A program made the translations under genes and the position numbers. A stretch of DNA of 64,000 bases, from positions 62,001 through 126,000 of the forward strand of contig NZ_MUNU01000019.1 of NCBI RefSeq assembly GCF_002001085.1, written 5' to 3'. This document shows positions 39,678-48,396 of this stretch, piece by piece. This DNA comes from Rhodanobacter sp. B05 (lineage in GTDB: Bacteria; Pseudomonadota; Gammaproteobacteria; Xanthomonadales; Rhodanobacteraceae). The first letter of the stretch is position 1. Each line of letters opens with the position of its first letter. The notes under the pieces are model-generated. The model was not told the DNA's origin. It did no database searches and was given only the letters and a program-made list of their open reading frames with translations.

Positions 39678-40379
39678 GTGATTGAACGCAGACCCTTCGA
39701 CAGCCTGGGCGGAGCCGACCACGGCTGGCTCAAGGCGAAACATCATTTTTCGTTCGCCGGCTACAACGACCCCGCGCGCATGGGCTGGGGCGCGCTGCGC
39801 GTGTGGAACGACGACACCATCGCCTCGCAGAGCGGCTTCCCGCCGCACCCGCACGCGGACATGGAAATCATCACCTACGTGCGCGAAGGCGCGATCAGCC
39901 ACAAGGACAGCCTCGGCAACGAAGGCCGCACCGAGGCCGGCGACGTGCAGGTGATGAGCGCGGGCAGCGGCATCACCCACGCCGAATACAACGTGGAACC
40001 GGGCGCCACGCGCATCTTCCAGATCTGGATCATCCCCGATGAAAGCGGCAAGCCGCCGTCGTGGGGCGCACGACCGTTCCCGAAGGGCGAACGCTCGGGC
40101 CGCTTCGTGGCGCTGGCCAGTGGCTTCAAGGAGGATACCGAAGCCTTGCCGCTGCGCACCGACGCACGCGTGCTGGGTGCGACGCTCAGGGCCGGCGAAA
40201 CCACCGAGTACACGCTGGGTGCTGGCCGTTATGCGTACCTCGTGCCGGCCACCGGTTCGGTCGAGCTCAACGGCGTGCAGCTGGATGCCCGCGACGGCGC
40301 CGCGATCCGCGACGAATCCGTGCTGCGGGTGACCGCGCTGGCGGATGCCGAGTTGGTGCTGGTCGACACTGCAGCCTGA
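39678..40379 (+). CDS. Pirin family protein (YhhW-like bicupin)
   Basis: A 233-residue protein of the pirin family. The N-terminal cupin carries likely metal ligands in FPPHPHADMEIITYV (two His, Glu) and in the SAGSGITHAEYN stretch, as in E. coli YhhW, which has quercetin 2,3-dioxygenase activity. The C-terminal cupin is degenerate. The GTG at 39678 follows GAGGAGA and starts the conserved IERRPFDSLGGADHGWLKAKHHFSF. Monocistronic. Confidence 0.9.
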   Translation: MIERRPFDSLGGADHGWLKAKHHFSFAGYNDPARMGWGALRVWNDDTIASQSGFPPHPHADMEIITYVREGAISHKDSLGNEGRTEAGDVQVMSAGSGITHAEYNVEPGATRIFQIWIIPDESGKPPSWGARPFPKGERSGRFVALASGFKEDTEALPLRTDARVLGATLRAGETTEYTLGAGRYAYLVPATGSVELNGVQLDARDGAAIRDESVLRVTALADAELVLVDTAA

Positions 40380-40381
40380 AC

Positions 40382-40457
40382 CGGTAGGAGCGCACCCTGT
40401 GCGCGATGCTCTTCGTCACGTCACGGAAAGCATCGCGCACAGGGTGCGCTCCTACCG
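40382..40457. repeat. REP-type inverted repeat, GTAGGAGC family (copy B)
   Basis: Perfectly complementary 29-base arms (40382-40410 and 40429-40457) around an 18-base centre, in the gap between the pirin gene and ada. Each arm begins CGGTAGGAGC with an inner GCGCACCCTGTGCGC palindrome. The layout is as in copy A at 13867-13950, with a different inner palindrome. It may act as terminator for the pirin transcript. Confidence 0.9.
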
Positions 40458-40550
40458 TGTTATTCGAATTCGACCGCAAGAGCCGGAGTGTGGCCGGGCC
40501 GGGGGATCCCTAGATTGGCTGCACGCGATAATCTTCCGGGAGGAACAGCC

Positions 40551-41630
40551 ATGAAAACCCTCGACAAACAACCCGAACTAGCCGCGATCACCCTGGCCGA
40601 CCCGCGCTGGGCTGCGGTGCAGGCGCACGATGCAGGTGCCGACGGCAAGTTTTTCTATTCGGTGAAAACCACCGGCGTGTACTGCCGACCCTCCTGCGGA
40701 GCCCGTCCGGCGCGACCGGAAAACGTGGCGTTCCACGCCACGGTGGCCGATGCGGAACGCGCCGGTTTTCGCCCGTGCAGGCGCTGCAAGCCCGACCAGC
40801 CGTCGCTGGCGGAGCAGCATGCGGCCATGGTCACTGCCGCCTGTCGCATGATCGAGCAGGCCGAGGCGATCCCCACGCTGGACCAGCTGGCGCAGCCGAC
40901 CGGGCTCAGTCCATTCCATTTCCATCGCGTGTTCAAGGCCGTCACCGGCGTGACCCCAAAGCAATACGCCGCGGCACATCGCAGTCGCCGTGTACGCAAC
41001 GAACTGGCGCACGGCACCTCGGTGACCTCGGCGATCTTCGACGCCGGCTACAACGCCAGCAGCCGTTTCTACGAAACCGCCGGCCAGGTGCTGGGCATGA
41101 CGCCATCGGACTATCGCGCCGGCGGTGCCGGCAGCGAGATCCGCTTCGCCATCGGCGAGTGTTCGCTGGGCTCGATCCTGGTCGCGCAGAGCGAACGCGG
41201 CGTATGCGCGATCCTGCTTGGCGACGATCCCGACACGCTGGCGCACGATCTGCAGGATCGTTTTCCGAAGGCCCGCTTGATCGGCGGCGACCGCGATTAC
41301 GAGCAACTGGTGGCGCAGGTGGTCGGTTTCATCGAGGCGCCGGCGATCGGCCTGGACCTGCCATTGGACGTGCGCGGCACCGCGTTCCAGCAGCGCGTGT
41401 GGCGGGCGCTGCGCGACATTCCGGCCGGAAGCACGGTCAGCTACAGCGAGATCGCCCGACGCATCGGTTCACCCAAATCCGTGCGCGCCGTGGCCGGGGC
41501 CTGTGCGGCGAACATGCTGGCGGTGGCAATCCCGTGCCATCGCGTGGTGCGCAACGACGGCGGCCTGTCCGGCTACCGCTGGGGCGTGCAACGCAAGCGT
41601 GTCCTGCTGGAGTGCGAGGCAAAGGCATGA
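40551..41630 (+). CDS. ada: Bifunctional Ada: methylphosphotriester/O6-methylguanine methyltransferase and activator
   Basis: A 359-residue adaptive-response protein. The N-terminal domain has the zinc cysteines C45, C49, C76 and C79, C45 being the expected methylphosphotriester acceptor. A central AraC-type DNA-binding region (~105-200, PTLDQLAQPTGLSPFHFHRVFKAVTGVTPKQY) follows. The C-terminal methyltransferase has acceptor C329 in AIPCHRVV. All key residues are intact, so it should repair DNA and activate its own operon. A GGGAGGAA site precedes the ATG. It overlaps the next gene as ATGA. Confidence 0.96.
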   Translation: MKTLDKQPELAAITLADPRWAAVQAHDAGADGKFFYSVKTTGVYCRPSCGARPARPENVAFHATVADAERAGFRPCRRCKPDQPSLAEQHAAMVTAACRMIEQAEAIPTLDQLAQPTGLSPFHFHRVFKAVTGVTPKQYAAAHRSRRVRNELAHGTSVTSAIFDAGYNASSRFYETAGQVLGMTPSDYRAGGAGSEIRFAIGECSLGSILVAQSERGVCAILLGDDPDTLAHDLQDRFPKARLIGGDRDYEQLVAQVVGFIEAPAIGLDLPLDVRGTAFQQRVWRALRDIPAGSTVSYSEIARRIGSPKSVRAVAGACAANMLAVAIPCHRVVRNDGGLSGYRWGVQRKRVLLECEAKA

Positions 41631-42358
41631 ATGCGCAGTTGCAACCTGTCGTCGATGCCGGTAGCCGGCTGCGCGTGCACGACTGGGGTCGTGTTGCGGA
41701 AGATCTGGATGCTCACGGCTATGCGATGCTGGAGGCCCTGCTGTCACCGCTGGAATGTACGGCGCTGGCCAGCCAGTACGAGGACGATGGGCGGTTTCGC
41801 GGTCGCGTGGTGATGGGTCGCCACGGTTTCGGCCGCGGCGAATACCGCTATTTCAGCTATCCGCTGCCTGAGCTGGTGGTCGCGCTGCGCACAGCGGTCT
41901 ATTCCCGACTGGTACCGATCGCGAATCGCTGGAATGCATCGATGGGCATGGCGGTTCACTACCCCGCCACGCACGCCGACTTCATCGAACGCTGCCATGC
42001 GGCCGGCCAGCAGCGCCCTACCCCGCTGCTGCTGCAATACGGTGCCGATGACTACAACTGCCTGCACCAGGATCTGTACGGCGAACACGTATTCCCGCTG
42101 CAGATGGCGGTCCTGCTGTCCGAGCCGGGGCGCGATTTCCATGGCGGCGAGTTCGTGCTGACCGAGCAGCGCCCGCGCATGCAGTCGCGCGCCGAGGTGG
42201 TGCCGTTGCGCCAGGGTGACGCGGTGCTGTTTGCCGTCCATCAGCGGCCGGTGCAAGGCACTCGCGGCAACTACCGGGTGAACCTGCGTCACGGCGTCAG
42301 CCGCGTGCGCGGTGGTCATCGGCATACGCTCGGCATCATCTTCCACGACGCCACATGA
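41627..42358 (+). CDS. 2OG-Fe(II) oxygenase coupled to ada and alkB
   Basis: A 243-residue protein of the Fe(II)/2-oxoglutarate dioxygenase superfamily (prolyl-4-hydroxylase-like jelly roll). The facial triad is H147-x-D149 (LHQDLYGEH) and H205 (FAVHQRP). R217 (NYRVNLRHG) is the likely 2-oxoglutarate anchor. The substrate is not known. The start overlaps the ada stop (ATGA, 41627-41630) and the stop overlaps the alkB start (ATGA, 42355-42358), so it is produced with the alkylation-repair proteins. A role in repairing or sensing alkylated macromolecules is inference from this position. Confidence 0.87.
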   Translation: MNAQLQPVVDAGSRLRVHDWGRVAEDLDAHGYAMLEALLSPLECTALASQYEDDGRFRGRVVMGRHGFGRGEYRYFSYPLPELVVALRTAVYSRLVPIANRWNASMGMAVHYPATHADFIERCHAAGQQRPTPLLLQYGADDYNCLHQDLYGEHVFPLQMAVLLSEPGRDFHGGEFVLTEQRPRMQSRAEVVPLRQGDAVLFAVHQRPVQGTRGNYRVNLRHGVSRVRGGHRHTLGIIFHDAT

Positions 42359-43011
42359 GCACGGCCGACCTGTTCGCCGCTGCGCCCGCGCCGGTTCGCC
42401 GGGATGAGCCCTTGTGCGCAGGCGCGGTGGTCCTGCGCGGGTTTGCGCTGGCCGACGAAGCGCCGCTGCTGCAGGCACTCGATGCGATCGTGGCGCAGGC
42501 GCCGTTTCGCCATCTGATCACCCCCGGCGGTTTTCGCATGTCGGTGGGCATGACCAATGCGGGGCCGCTGGGCTGGGTCAGCGATCGCCGCGGCTATCGC
42601 TACGATCCGATCGATCCGTACAGCGACCAGCCGTGGCCACCGATGCCGCCGGTTTTCCGGCAACTGGCCGGGGCCGCCGCCGCGCACGCCGGCTTTGCCG
42701 GCTTCGTGCCGGATGCCTGCCTGGTCAACCGCTACGAAGCAGGCACGCGCTTGAGCCTGCATCAGGATCGCGACGAGCGTGACTTGGGCCACCCGATCGT
42801 GTCCGTCTCGCTGGGCATTCCGGCGGTATTCCTGTTCGGTGGCCTGCAGCGATCCGATCGACAGCTGCGCGTGCCGCTGGCGCATGGCGACGTGGTCGTA
42901 TGGGGCGGCCCGGCGCGGCTGCGCCATCACGGCGTGCTGCCCTTGAAGCCGAACCATCACGGCGTGCTGGGCGACTGCCGGATCAATCTCACCCTGCGCC
43001 GGGCCGGTTGA
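42355..43011 (+). CDS. alkB: DNA/RNA demethylase AlkB
   Basis: A 218-residue oxidative demethylase that removes 1-methyladenine and 3-methylcytosine by Fe(II)/2-oxoglutarate chemistry. The iron ligands H136-x-D138 (LHQDRDE) and the distal histidine in RLRHHGVLPL are present, as are the 2-oxoglutarate arginines of RINLTLRR and the nucleotide-lid motif GWVSDRRGYRY. Length matches E. coli AlkB (216). It is the third gene of the ada operon, coupled by a 4-base overlap. Confidence 0.95.
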   Translation: MSTADLFAAAPAPVRRDEPLCAGAVVLRGFALADEAPLLQALDAIVAQAPFRHLITPGGFRMSVGMTNAGPLGWVSDRRGYRYDPIDPYSDQPWPPMPPVFRQLAGAAAAHAGFAGFVPDACLVNRYEAGTRLSLHQDRDERDLGHPIVSVSLGIPAVFLFGGLQRSDRQLRVPLAHGDVVVWGGPARLRHHGVLPLKPNHHGVLGDCRINLTLRRAG

Positions 43012-43081
43012 ACAACGCACGCGGGTGCCAACCCGGCAGCAAATGCTACCCTCGATCCATCGTTGGAGTTTCGAGACAGTC

Positions 43082-44014
43082 ATGACCCAGCCCCAAGGCA
43101 TCCATGTCATCGATACAGGCTTCGTGCGCCCGGGTTTCGATGCCGCCTACCTGGTGGTCGAGAGCGGCCATGCCGCCTTCATCGATTGCGGCACCAATCA
43201 TTCCGTGCCGCGCATGTTGGCCGCCCTGGAACGCGCCGGCCTGACGGCGGCGAACGTGGACTGGCTGATCCTCACCCATGTGCACCTCGATCATGCCGGC
43301 GGTGCCGGCGAATTGATCGCGCGCTTGCCGCATGCGCAATTGCTGGTTCACCCGCGCGGTGCACGCCACATGATCGACCCGTCAAAATTGTGGGCCGGCG
43401 CCAGCGCGGTATACGGCGAGGAAGTGATGGAACGGGAATATGGACGGTTGCGTCCGGTGCCCGCCGAACGCGTGGTCGAGGCCGGCGATGGGCACCAGAT
43501 CAATCTCGCGGGCCGCATCCTGCGCGCTCTCGACACCCCGGGCCATGCGAAACATCACAACGCGATCCACGACGAACGGGCGAACGTGTGTTTCACCGGC
43601 GACGTGTTCGGCCTGTCCTATCGCGAATTCGATACCGCGAAGGGTCCGTTCATCCTCCCAACCACCTCGCCGGTACAGTTCGATCCGGAGGAACTGCATG
43701 CCTCCATCGATCGCCTGGTTGCGCTGCAGCCGGTGGCGATGTACCCCACCCACTTCGGCCGTATCGAAGACGTCGCCCGCTTGGCCGGCGACCTGCATGT
43801 GCAGATCGACGCCATGGTGACGCTGGCGCTGGAGGCTGGCGCCGACGCGGACAGGCACAGCCGACTGGTCGATGGTTTGGCCGGGTTGTACGCGGCTCGC
43901 GCCAAGGCGCACGGCTGGACCGGGGGGCGCGACGCGCTGGAGCAACTGCTGCGGATGGACATCGAGCTGAACGCACAGGGGCTGGAGGTCTGGCTGGATC
44001 GCGCCACTGCCTGA
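43082..44014 (+). CDS. MBL-fold metallo-hydrolase
   Basis: A 310-residue metallo-beta-lactamase-fold protein. The zinc motif H66-x-H68-x-D70-H71 (THVHLDHAGG), the histidine of DTPGHAKHH, the bridging aspartate of FTGDVFG and the histidine of PTHFG are all present, so it should bind two metals. The substrate is not predictable; glyoxalase II-like thioester or lactone hydrolysis is typical of the group. The preceding GGAG site is rather far from the ATG. It follows alkB by 70 bases and could be read from the same transcript. Confidence 0.87.
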   Translation: MTQPQGIHVIDTGFVRPGFDAAYLVVESGHAAFIDCGTNHSVPRMLAALERAGLTAANVDWLILTHVHLDHAGGAGELIARLPHAQLLVHPRGARHMIDPSKLWAGASAVYGEEVMEREYGRLRPVPAERVVEAGDGHQINLAGRILRALDTPGHAKHHNAIHDERANVCFTGDVFGLSYREFDTAKGPFILPTTSPVQFDPEELHASIDRLVALQPVAMYPTHFGRIEDVARLAGDLHVQIDAMVTLALEAGADADRHSRLVDGLAGLYAARAKAHGWTGGRDALEQLLRMDIELNAQGLEVWLDRATA

Positions 44015-44138
44015 TTCGCTCCGTGCTTCGGGTCGTCAAGCGTGGCTACAGGTCACTGGACACCCGCGCTGCCTATTGACCGCCATGCCGAAATGGATTC
44101 CTCTTGGCCATTGCCTCGCCAAGCCATCGACCCAAGCC

Positions 44139-45749
44139 ATGTCGGACACAAGCTACCCGTTCAACGAGACTGAAACCGCACATCATGCCGGTGCGCGTGT
44201 CGAGGCCGACCCGCCGTTGCGCCGGATCGTCGTGGTCGGCGGTGGCACCGCCGGCTGGATGACGGCGCTGACCCTGGCCAACTCGGCCTATGGATCGAGA
44301 CTCCAGGTGACGGTGATCGAATCGCCGCAGGTCGGCACGATCGGCGTGGGCGAAGGCTCGACGCCGTACCTGCGCCGCTTTTTCCAGGATCTCGGCATCG
44401 AAGAGGCGGAATGGATGCCCGCCTGCAACGCCACCTACAAGAACGGCATCACCTTCGACAAGTGGTCGACCCGGCCAGGTTTCGAGAGTTACTTTCACGC
44501 GTTCGCGTCGATGCTCGACAACCTGACCATGACGCAATTCATCAACAACGTGCACGCGCGCCTGAACCATGCGGACGTGCATGCGCACCCCGACCGTTTC
44601 TTCATCGCCAACCGGCTGGCGCGCGACTGCCGGGCACCCAAACCGGTGCGCAGTTTCCCGTTCGACATCTGGCATGGCTACCATTTCGACGCCAGCCTGC
44701 TCGGCGCCTTCCTGTTGAAGAAGGCACTGGAACGTGGCGTGCGCCATGTGCCGCGCCATGTGAACGAGGTGATCCTGAAGGAGAACGGCGATATCGATTC
44801 GCTGCGCCTCGAAGGCGGCGAGACGCTGGATGCGGACTTCTTCGTCGATTGCACGGGCTTCGCCTCGCTGCTGATCGGCAAGGCACTGAAGGTCCCGTTC
44901 GTGCCCTACGCGGAGAACCTGTTCAACAATGCCGCGGTGGCGCTGCCGACGCCGCTGGACGGGCCGATCATGTCGCAGACCATCTCCACCGCGCTCAAGC
45001 ATGGTTGGGCCTGGAAGATTCCGCTGACCAACCGCTATGGCAACGGCTACGTCTACAGCACCGATTTCTGTTCGCCCGAACAAGCCGAGACCGAACTGCG
45101 CACCCATCTGGGAATGCTCGATGCCGACGCCCCCGCGCGCCATCTGAAGATGCGCGTGGGACGCGTCACCGAGAGCTGGCACCGCAACTGCGTTGCGATC
45201 GGCCTGTCGCAGGGCTTCGTCGAGCCGCTCGAGGCCACCACCCTGCTGTTCGCGCAGCGCACCGCGAACATGCTGGTTGCCGTGCTCGAAAAAGGCGACC
45301 TCGGCGAGTCCGCGCGAACGACGTTCAACCAGACCATCAATGGCCAGCTGGAAGGCACCCGCGATTACATCGTCACCCACTACAAGACCAATACGCGCAC
45401 CGACACCGACTACTGGCGCGCCAATGCGGCCAACACCAACCTCTCCCATCCGCTCAAGCAACTGCTCGCCACCTGGCTGTCCAGCAAGCCGATCATCCCG
45501 GGCCTGAAGAGGGGCGTGTTCGGCCAGGGCTACCCGACCCTGTCCTGGTACAGCCTGCTCGCCGGCATGGGCTTGTTTCCGGAACCGCAGGACCTGCGTC
45601 CGCCGACGCCCGAGGAGGCGCAGCACGACCTCACGCAGATCGACAATCTGCTGGAGCGCAGCGCACTGAACTACCCCGACCAGCGCGAACTGCTGCAGCG
45701 GATTCCGCTTCGATCCACCGAGCCGTCGCTGCAGGTGTATCTCTGGTAG
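44139..45749 (+). CDS. Tryptophan-halogenase-like flavoprotein
   Basis: A 536-residue FAD-dependent protein of the tryptophan 7-halogenase family. GGGTAGWM (34-41) binds FAD, and the halogenase signature WxWxIP is intact (W290-A-W-K-I-P295). E365 aligns with PrnA E346. The lysine that activates HOCl in PrnA (K79) is replaced by arginine (R80), and the serine after the glutamate is alanine. It is therefore a halogenase-family monooxygenase whose halogenating ability is uncertain. An alternative ATG at 44085 would add 18 residues; neither start has a clear ribosome site. No flavin reductase gene adjoins it. Confidence 0.87.
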   Translation: MSDTSYPFNETETAHHAGARVEADPPLRRIVVVGGGTAGWMTALTLANSAYGSRLQVTVIESPQVGTIGVGEGSTPYLRRFFQDLGIEEAEWMPACNATYKNGITFDKWSTRPGFESYFHAFASMLDNLTMTQFINNVHARLNHADVHAHPDRFFIANRLARDCRAPKPVRSFPFDIWHGYHFDASLLGAFLLKKALERGVRHVPRHVNEVILKENGDIDSLRLEGGETLDADFFVDCTGFASLLIGKALKVPFVPYAENLFNNAAVALPTPLDGPIMSQTISTALKHGWAWKIPLTNRYGNGYVYSTDFCSPEQAETELRTHLGMLDADAPARHLKMRVGRVTESWHRNCVAIGLSQGFVEPLEATTLLFAQRTANMLVAVLEKGDLGESARTTFNQTINGQLEGTRDYIVTHYKTNTRTDTDYWRANAANTNLSHPLKQLLATWLSSKPIIPGLKRGVFGQGYPTLSWYSLLAGMGLFPEPQDLRPPTPEEAQHDLTQIDNLLERSALNYPDQRELLQRIPLRSTEPSLQVYLW

Positions 45750-45779
45750 GCCACGGGTTCTGCGGCGAACGCCGCCTGC

Positions 45780-46127
45780 TCAACCCAGCCGCGTGCCATC
45801 GGGCACCGGCCGTTCCAGTGCGGTAAGTACCACGCCCTCCTCCGTGGGAAAGCCGGTGAGCAGGAATTGCGAGCGGAATGGACCGATCTGTTTTTCGGGG
45901 AAGTTGATCACGCCCACGATCTGCCGACCAAGCAGGTCTTCGGCGCGGTAAAGCGCGGCGATCTGCGCGCTGGTCTTCTTCTCGCCGTAGGGGCCGAAGT
46001 CCACCCATACCTTCCATGCCGGCTTGCGCGCTTCGGGAAACGGCTCCACCCGGGTCACCGTGCCGGCCACCACCAGCACCTTCTCGAAGTCGGCCCAGCT
46101 GATCTCGGAAATATCCATCTCGCTCAT
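45780..46127 (-). CDS. tRNA-binding domain protein (CsaA/YgjH type)
   Basis: A 115-residue single OB-fold tRNA-binding protein, related to the EMAP-II/Arc1p domain and to CsaA/Ygj[38 protein letters not shown] and [25 protein letters not shown] are typical. It binds tRNA or acts as a chaperone in related bacteria. AAGG precedes the ATG, which overlaps the stop of the FAD oxidoreductase as ATGA (46124-46127). Confidence 0.9.
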   Translation of the reverse strand: MSEMDISEISWADFEKVLVVAGTVTRVEPFPEARKPAWKVWVDFGPYGEKKTSAQIAALYRAEDLLGRQIVGVINFPEKQIGPFRSQFLLTGFPTEEGVVLTALERPVPDGTRLG

Positions 46128-47407
46128 CCTTCCAGCCTCGTCTTCAGGCAATCGCGACCCTGTTGCCACCAGTAGCTCGCCTGCGCCCCAAGATACCCGA
46201 ACGGTCGCCAGGTATTGTCCAGGCCATAGTCGGCAAACTGTTTCCAGCCATCGTCGCCCTCGGCGAGCGCTGCCGCCAGCAATTCGCCGGCGGCACAGGT
46301 GGGCGCCAGGCCATGCCCGCCAAACCCCTGCGCCCACCAAAGGCCGTTGCCATCACCGCCGATTTGCGGCATCTGGTGGCGTGCGTAGCTCATCAGGCCC
46401 GACCAGGCGTAGTCGATCCGCACCCCGGCAAGCTGCGGAAAGACGCGCAGCAGATCCCGGGTCAGCAGCCTCTGCACCGCGGCGGGCGAACGGTTCAACA
46501 CCGAGATGCGTCCACCCCACAGCAAGCGGCTGTCAGGCAATGCGCGGTAGTAGTCGAAGGCGAAGCGGCTGTCGTAGATCGCTGCGCGGGTGCGCAGGCA
46601 ATCGTCCAGTCGATCGCCAAGCGGCTCGGTGACCATCACGTAGGTGGCGATCGGCAGGATGGCCCGATCGATCGCCTTTTGCAGGCCGGCCAGATAGCCG
46701 CCGCAGGCCAGCACCACCTGATCGGCAAGCAGCTCACCTTGCGCGGTACGCAGGCGCCACTGCAAGCCTTCGCGCGCGAGGCCGAGGGCACCACTGTTTT
46801 CGTGGATTCGTACACCTTGCGCAGCCGCCGCTGAAGCGAGGCCGATCGCGTAGTTGAGCGGGTGCAAATGCAGCGCGTCCCGTTCGAACAGGCCATCGTG
46901 GTAACGCTCGCTGCGAATGCAGTGGCGCAGTTCTTCTTCAGCCAGCCATTGCCATTGCACGCCATAATGTCCGGCCAGCAATTGCTGGCGCTGGCGCAAT
47001 ACCGCCGGATCGCGGAACCAGTTGGCCCAGATCACGCCCTCGTCCACGACATCGCAGCTGATCGCGTGGTCGGTGATGCGTCGTCGGATGCGCTCGACCG
47101 CTGCCGTGGTGAGGCTGAACAGCGCCGCGGCCCGTTGCTCGCCCAGCTGATCGAGCAGCGCCTGCTCGCCAAGCGAATAGCCGGCGAAGACGAAGCCGCC
47201 ATTGCGGCCGGACGCGCCGAAGCCCACCTGCTCGCGCTCCAGCAGAACTACATCCCGCACGCCACGCTCGGCCAGCCCGAGCACGGTGTTGAGACCGGCA
47301 AAACCGCCACCGATGACAGCCACCCGCGCGTGCGCACGGCCCTGCAAGGGTTCGTAGGCTGCGTATGGCTTGGCCGTGGCGCGATAGTAGGAAGCGGACG
47401 CGTTCAT
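46124..47407 (-). CDS. FAD-dependent amine/amino-acid oxidoreductase (DAO, PuuB/OrdL-like)
   Basis: A 427-residue protein of the D-amino-acid-oxidase/glycine-oxidase fold. The FAD-binding [17 protein letters not shown] (33-49) and the [15 protein letters not shown] segment near 75 are typical of gamma-glutamylputrescine oxidase-like proteins. [22 protein letters not shown] marks the C-terminal FAD contact. The natural substrate could be a polyamine derivative or secondary amine. The ATG at 47407 precedes [12 protein letters not shown]. No polyamine-pathway gene is nearby; it is coupled to the tRNA-binding protein. Confidence 0.86.
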   Translation of the reverse strand: MNASASYYRATAKPYAAYEPLQGRAHARVAVIGGGFAGLNTVLGLAERGVRDVVLLEREQVGFGASGRNGGFVFAGYSLGEQALLDQLGEQRAAALFSLTTAAVERIRRRITDHAISCDVVDEGVIWANWFRDPAVLRQRQQLLAGHYGVQWQWLAEEELRHCIRSERYHDGLFERDALHLHPLNYAIGLASAAAAQGVRIHENSGALGLAREGLQWRLRTAQGELLADQVVLACGGYLAGLQKAIDRAILPIATYVMVTEPLGDRLDDCLRTRAAIYDSRFAFDYYRALPDSRLLWGGRISVLNRSPAAVQRLLTRDLLRVFPQLAGVRIDYAWSGLMSYARHQMPQIGGDGNGLWWAQGFGGHGLAPTCAAGELLAAALAEGDDGWKQFADYGLDNTWRPFGYLGAQASYWWQQGRDCLKTRLEG

Positions 47408-47520
47408 TTGCAGGAATTGTCCATGCGCAAGCCCGAAGCCGGGCAAGCATAACCCTCCAGCTACGTGCCAGCGCTACTCACGAAATCGTCGGAGGGTCCC
47501 CCGGGGCCCTCACTCCCCGC

Positions 47521-48396
47521 TCAGAGCTGATCCAGAAATGCGCGTACGGTGGGCGCCAGTTTCGGATCCTGCATCGCCATGTGCATGGTGGCGCGCACCA
47601 GGCCGGCCTTGTTGCCGCAATCGAAGCGGATGCCTTCAAAGCGGTAGGCCAGCACCTTGCCCTGCTCTTTCAGCAGCGCCTCGATCGCATCGGTCAGCTG
47701 GATCTCGCCGCCCGCACCCGGCGTGGTCTGTTCCAGCAGATGGAAGATTCGACCGGGCAGCACGTAGCGGCCGACGACCGCCAGGTTGGACGGTGCGTCG
47801 GCGGGCTTGGGCTTCTCGACCATGTAGCGGATTGACGCACTGCGCTCGTCGACGGGAGTGGCATCGACGATGCCGTACTTGTCGGTCTCGTCGTGCGGCA
47901 CTTCCTCCACCGCGATCACGCCGGCTTGCTGTGCTTCAGCCAGTTCGGTCATCTGCCGCAAGGCGCCCTTGCCGGTGCCGTTCCACAGCAGGTCATCGGG
48001 CAGCACCACGCCAAACGGCTCGTCGCCCACCACCGGCTTGGCACACAGCACGGCATGGCCCAGGCCCAGCGCTTCGGGTTGGGTCACGAAGATCGCCCGC
48101 ACATGCCGCGGCAAGGTGCCCTGCACCAGGGCGAGCAACTCCGCCTTGCCTTTTTCCTGCAGCTTCGCCTCCAGCTCGTAGGCCTTGTCGAAGTAATCGG
48201 CGATGGCATGCTTGTAGCGGTTGGTGACGAAGATCAGGGTATCGGCCCCGGCATCAACGGCTTCGTCGACCGCGTACTGGATCAACGGCTTGTCCAGTAC
48301 CGGCAGCATTTCCTTGGCGACCACCTTGGTCGCCGGAAGAAAGCGTGTACCGAGTCCGGCGACGGGAAACACAACCTTGCGCAGCGGCTTGCTCAC
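47521..48396 (-). CDS. galU: UTP--glucose-1-phosphate uridylyltransferase
   Basis: A 291-residue enzyme making UDP-glucose for LPS core, exopolysaccharide and osmoprotectant synthesis. The nucleotide-binding FPVAGLGTRFLPATKVVAKEMLP (residues 10-32) and the catalytic VEKPKPADAPSNLAVVGRY and GGEIQLTDAI motifs are intact. The start is GTG at 48396, overlapping the upstream dehydratase stop as GTGA, with GGAG a few bases before. It is the last gene of the surface-polysaccharide run. Confidence 0.95.
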   Translation of the reverse strand: MSKPLRKVVFPVAGLGTRFLPATKVVAKEMLPVLDKPLIQYAVDEAVDAGADTLIFVTNRYKHAIADYFDKAYELEAKLQEKGKAELLALVQGTLPRHVRAIFVTQPEALGLGHAVLCAKPVVGDEPFGVVLPDDLLWNGTGKGALRQMTELAEAQQAGVIAVEEVPHDETDKYGIVDATPVDERSASIRYMVEKPKPADAPSNLAVVGRYVLPGRIFHLLEQTTPGAGGEIQLTDAIEALLKEQGKVLAYRFEGIRFDCGNKAGLVRATMHMAMQDPKLAPTVRAFLDQL

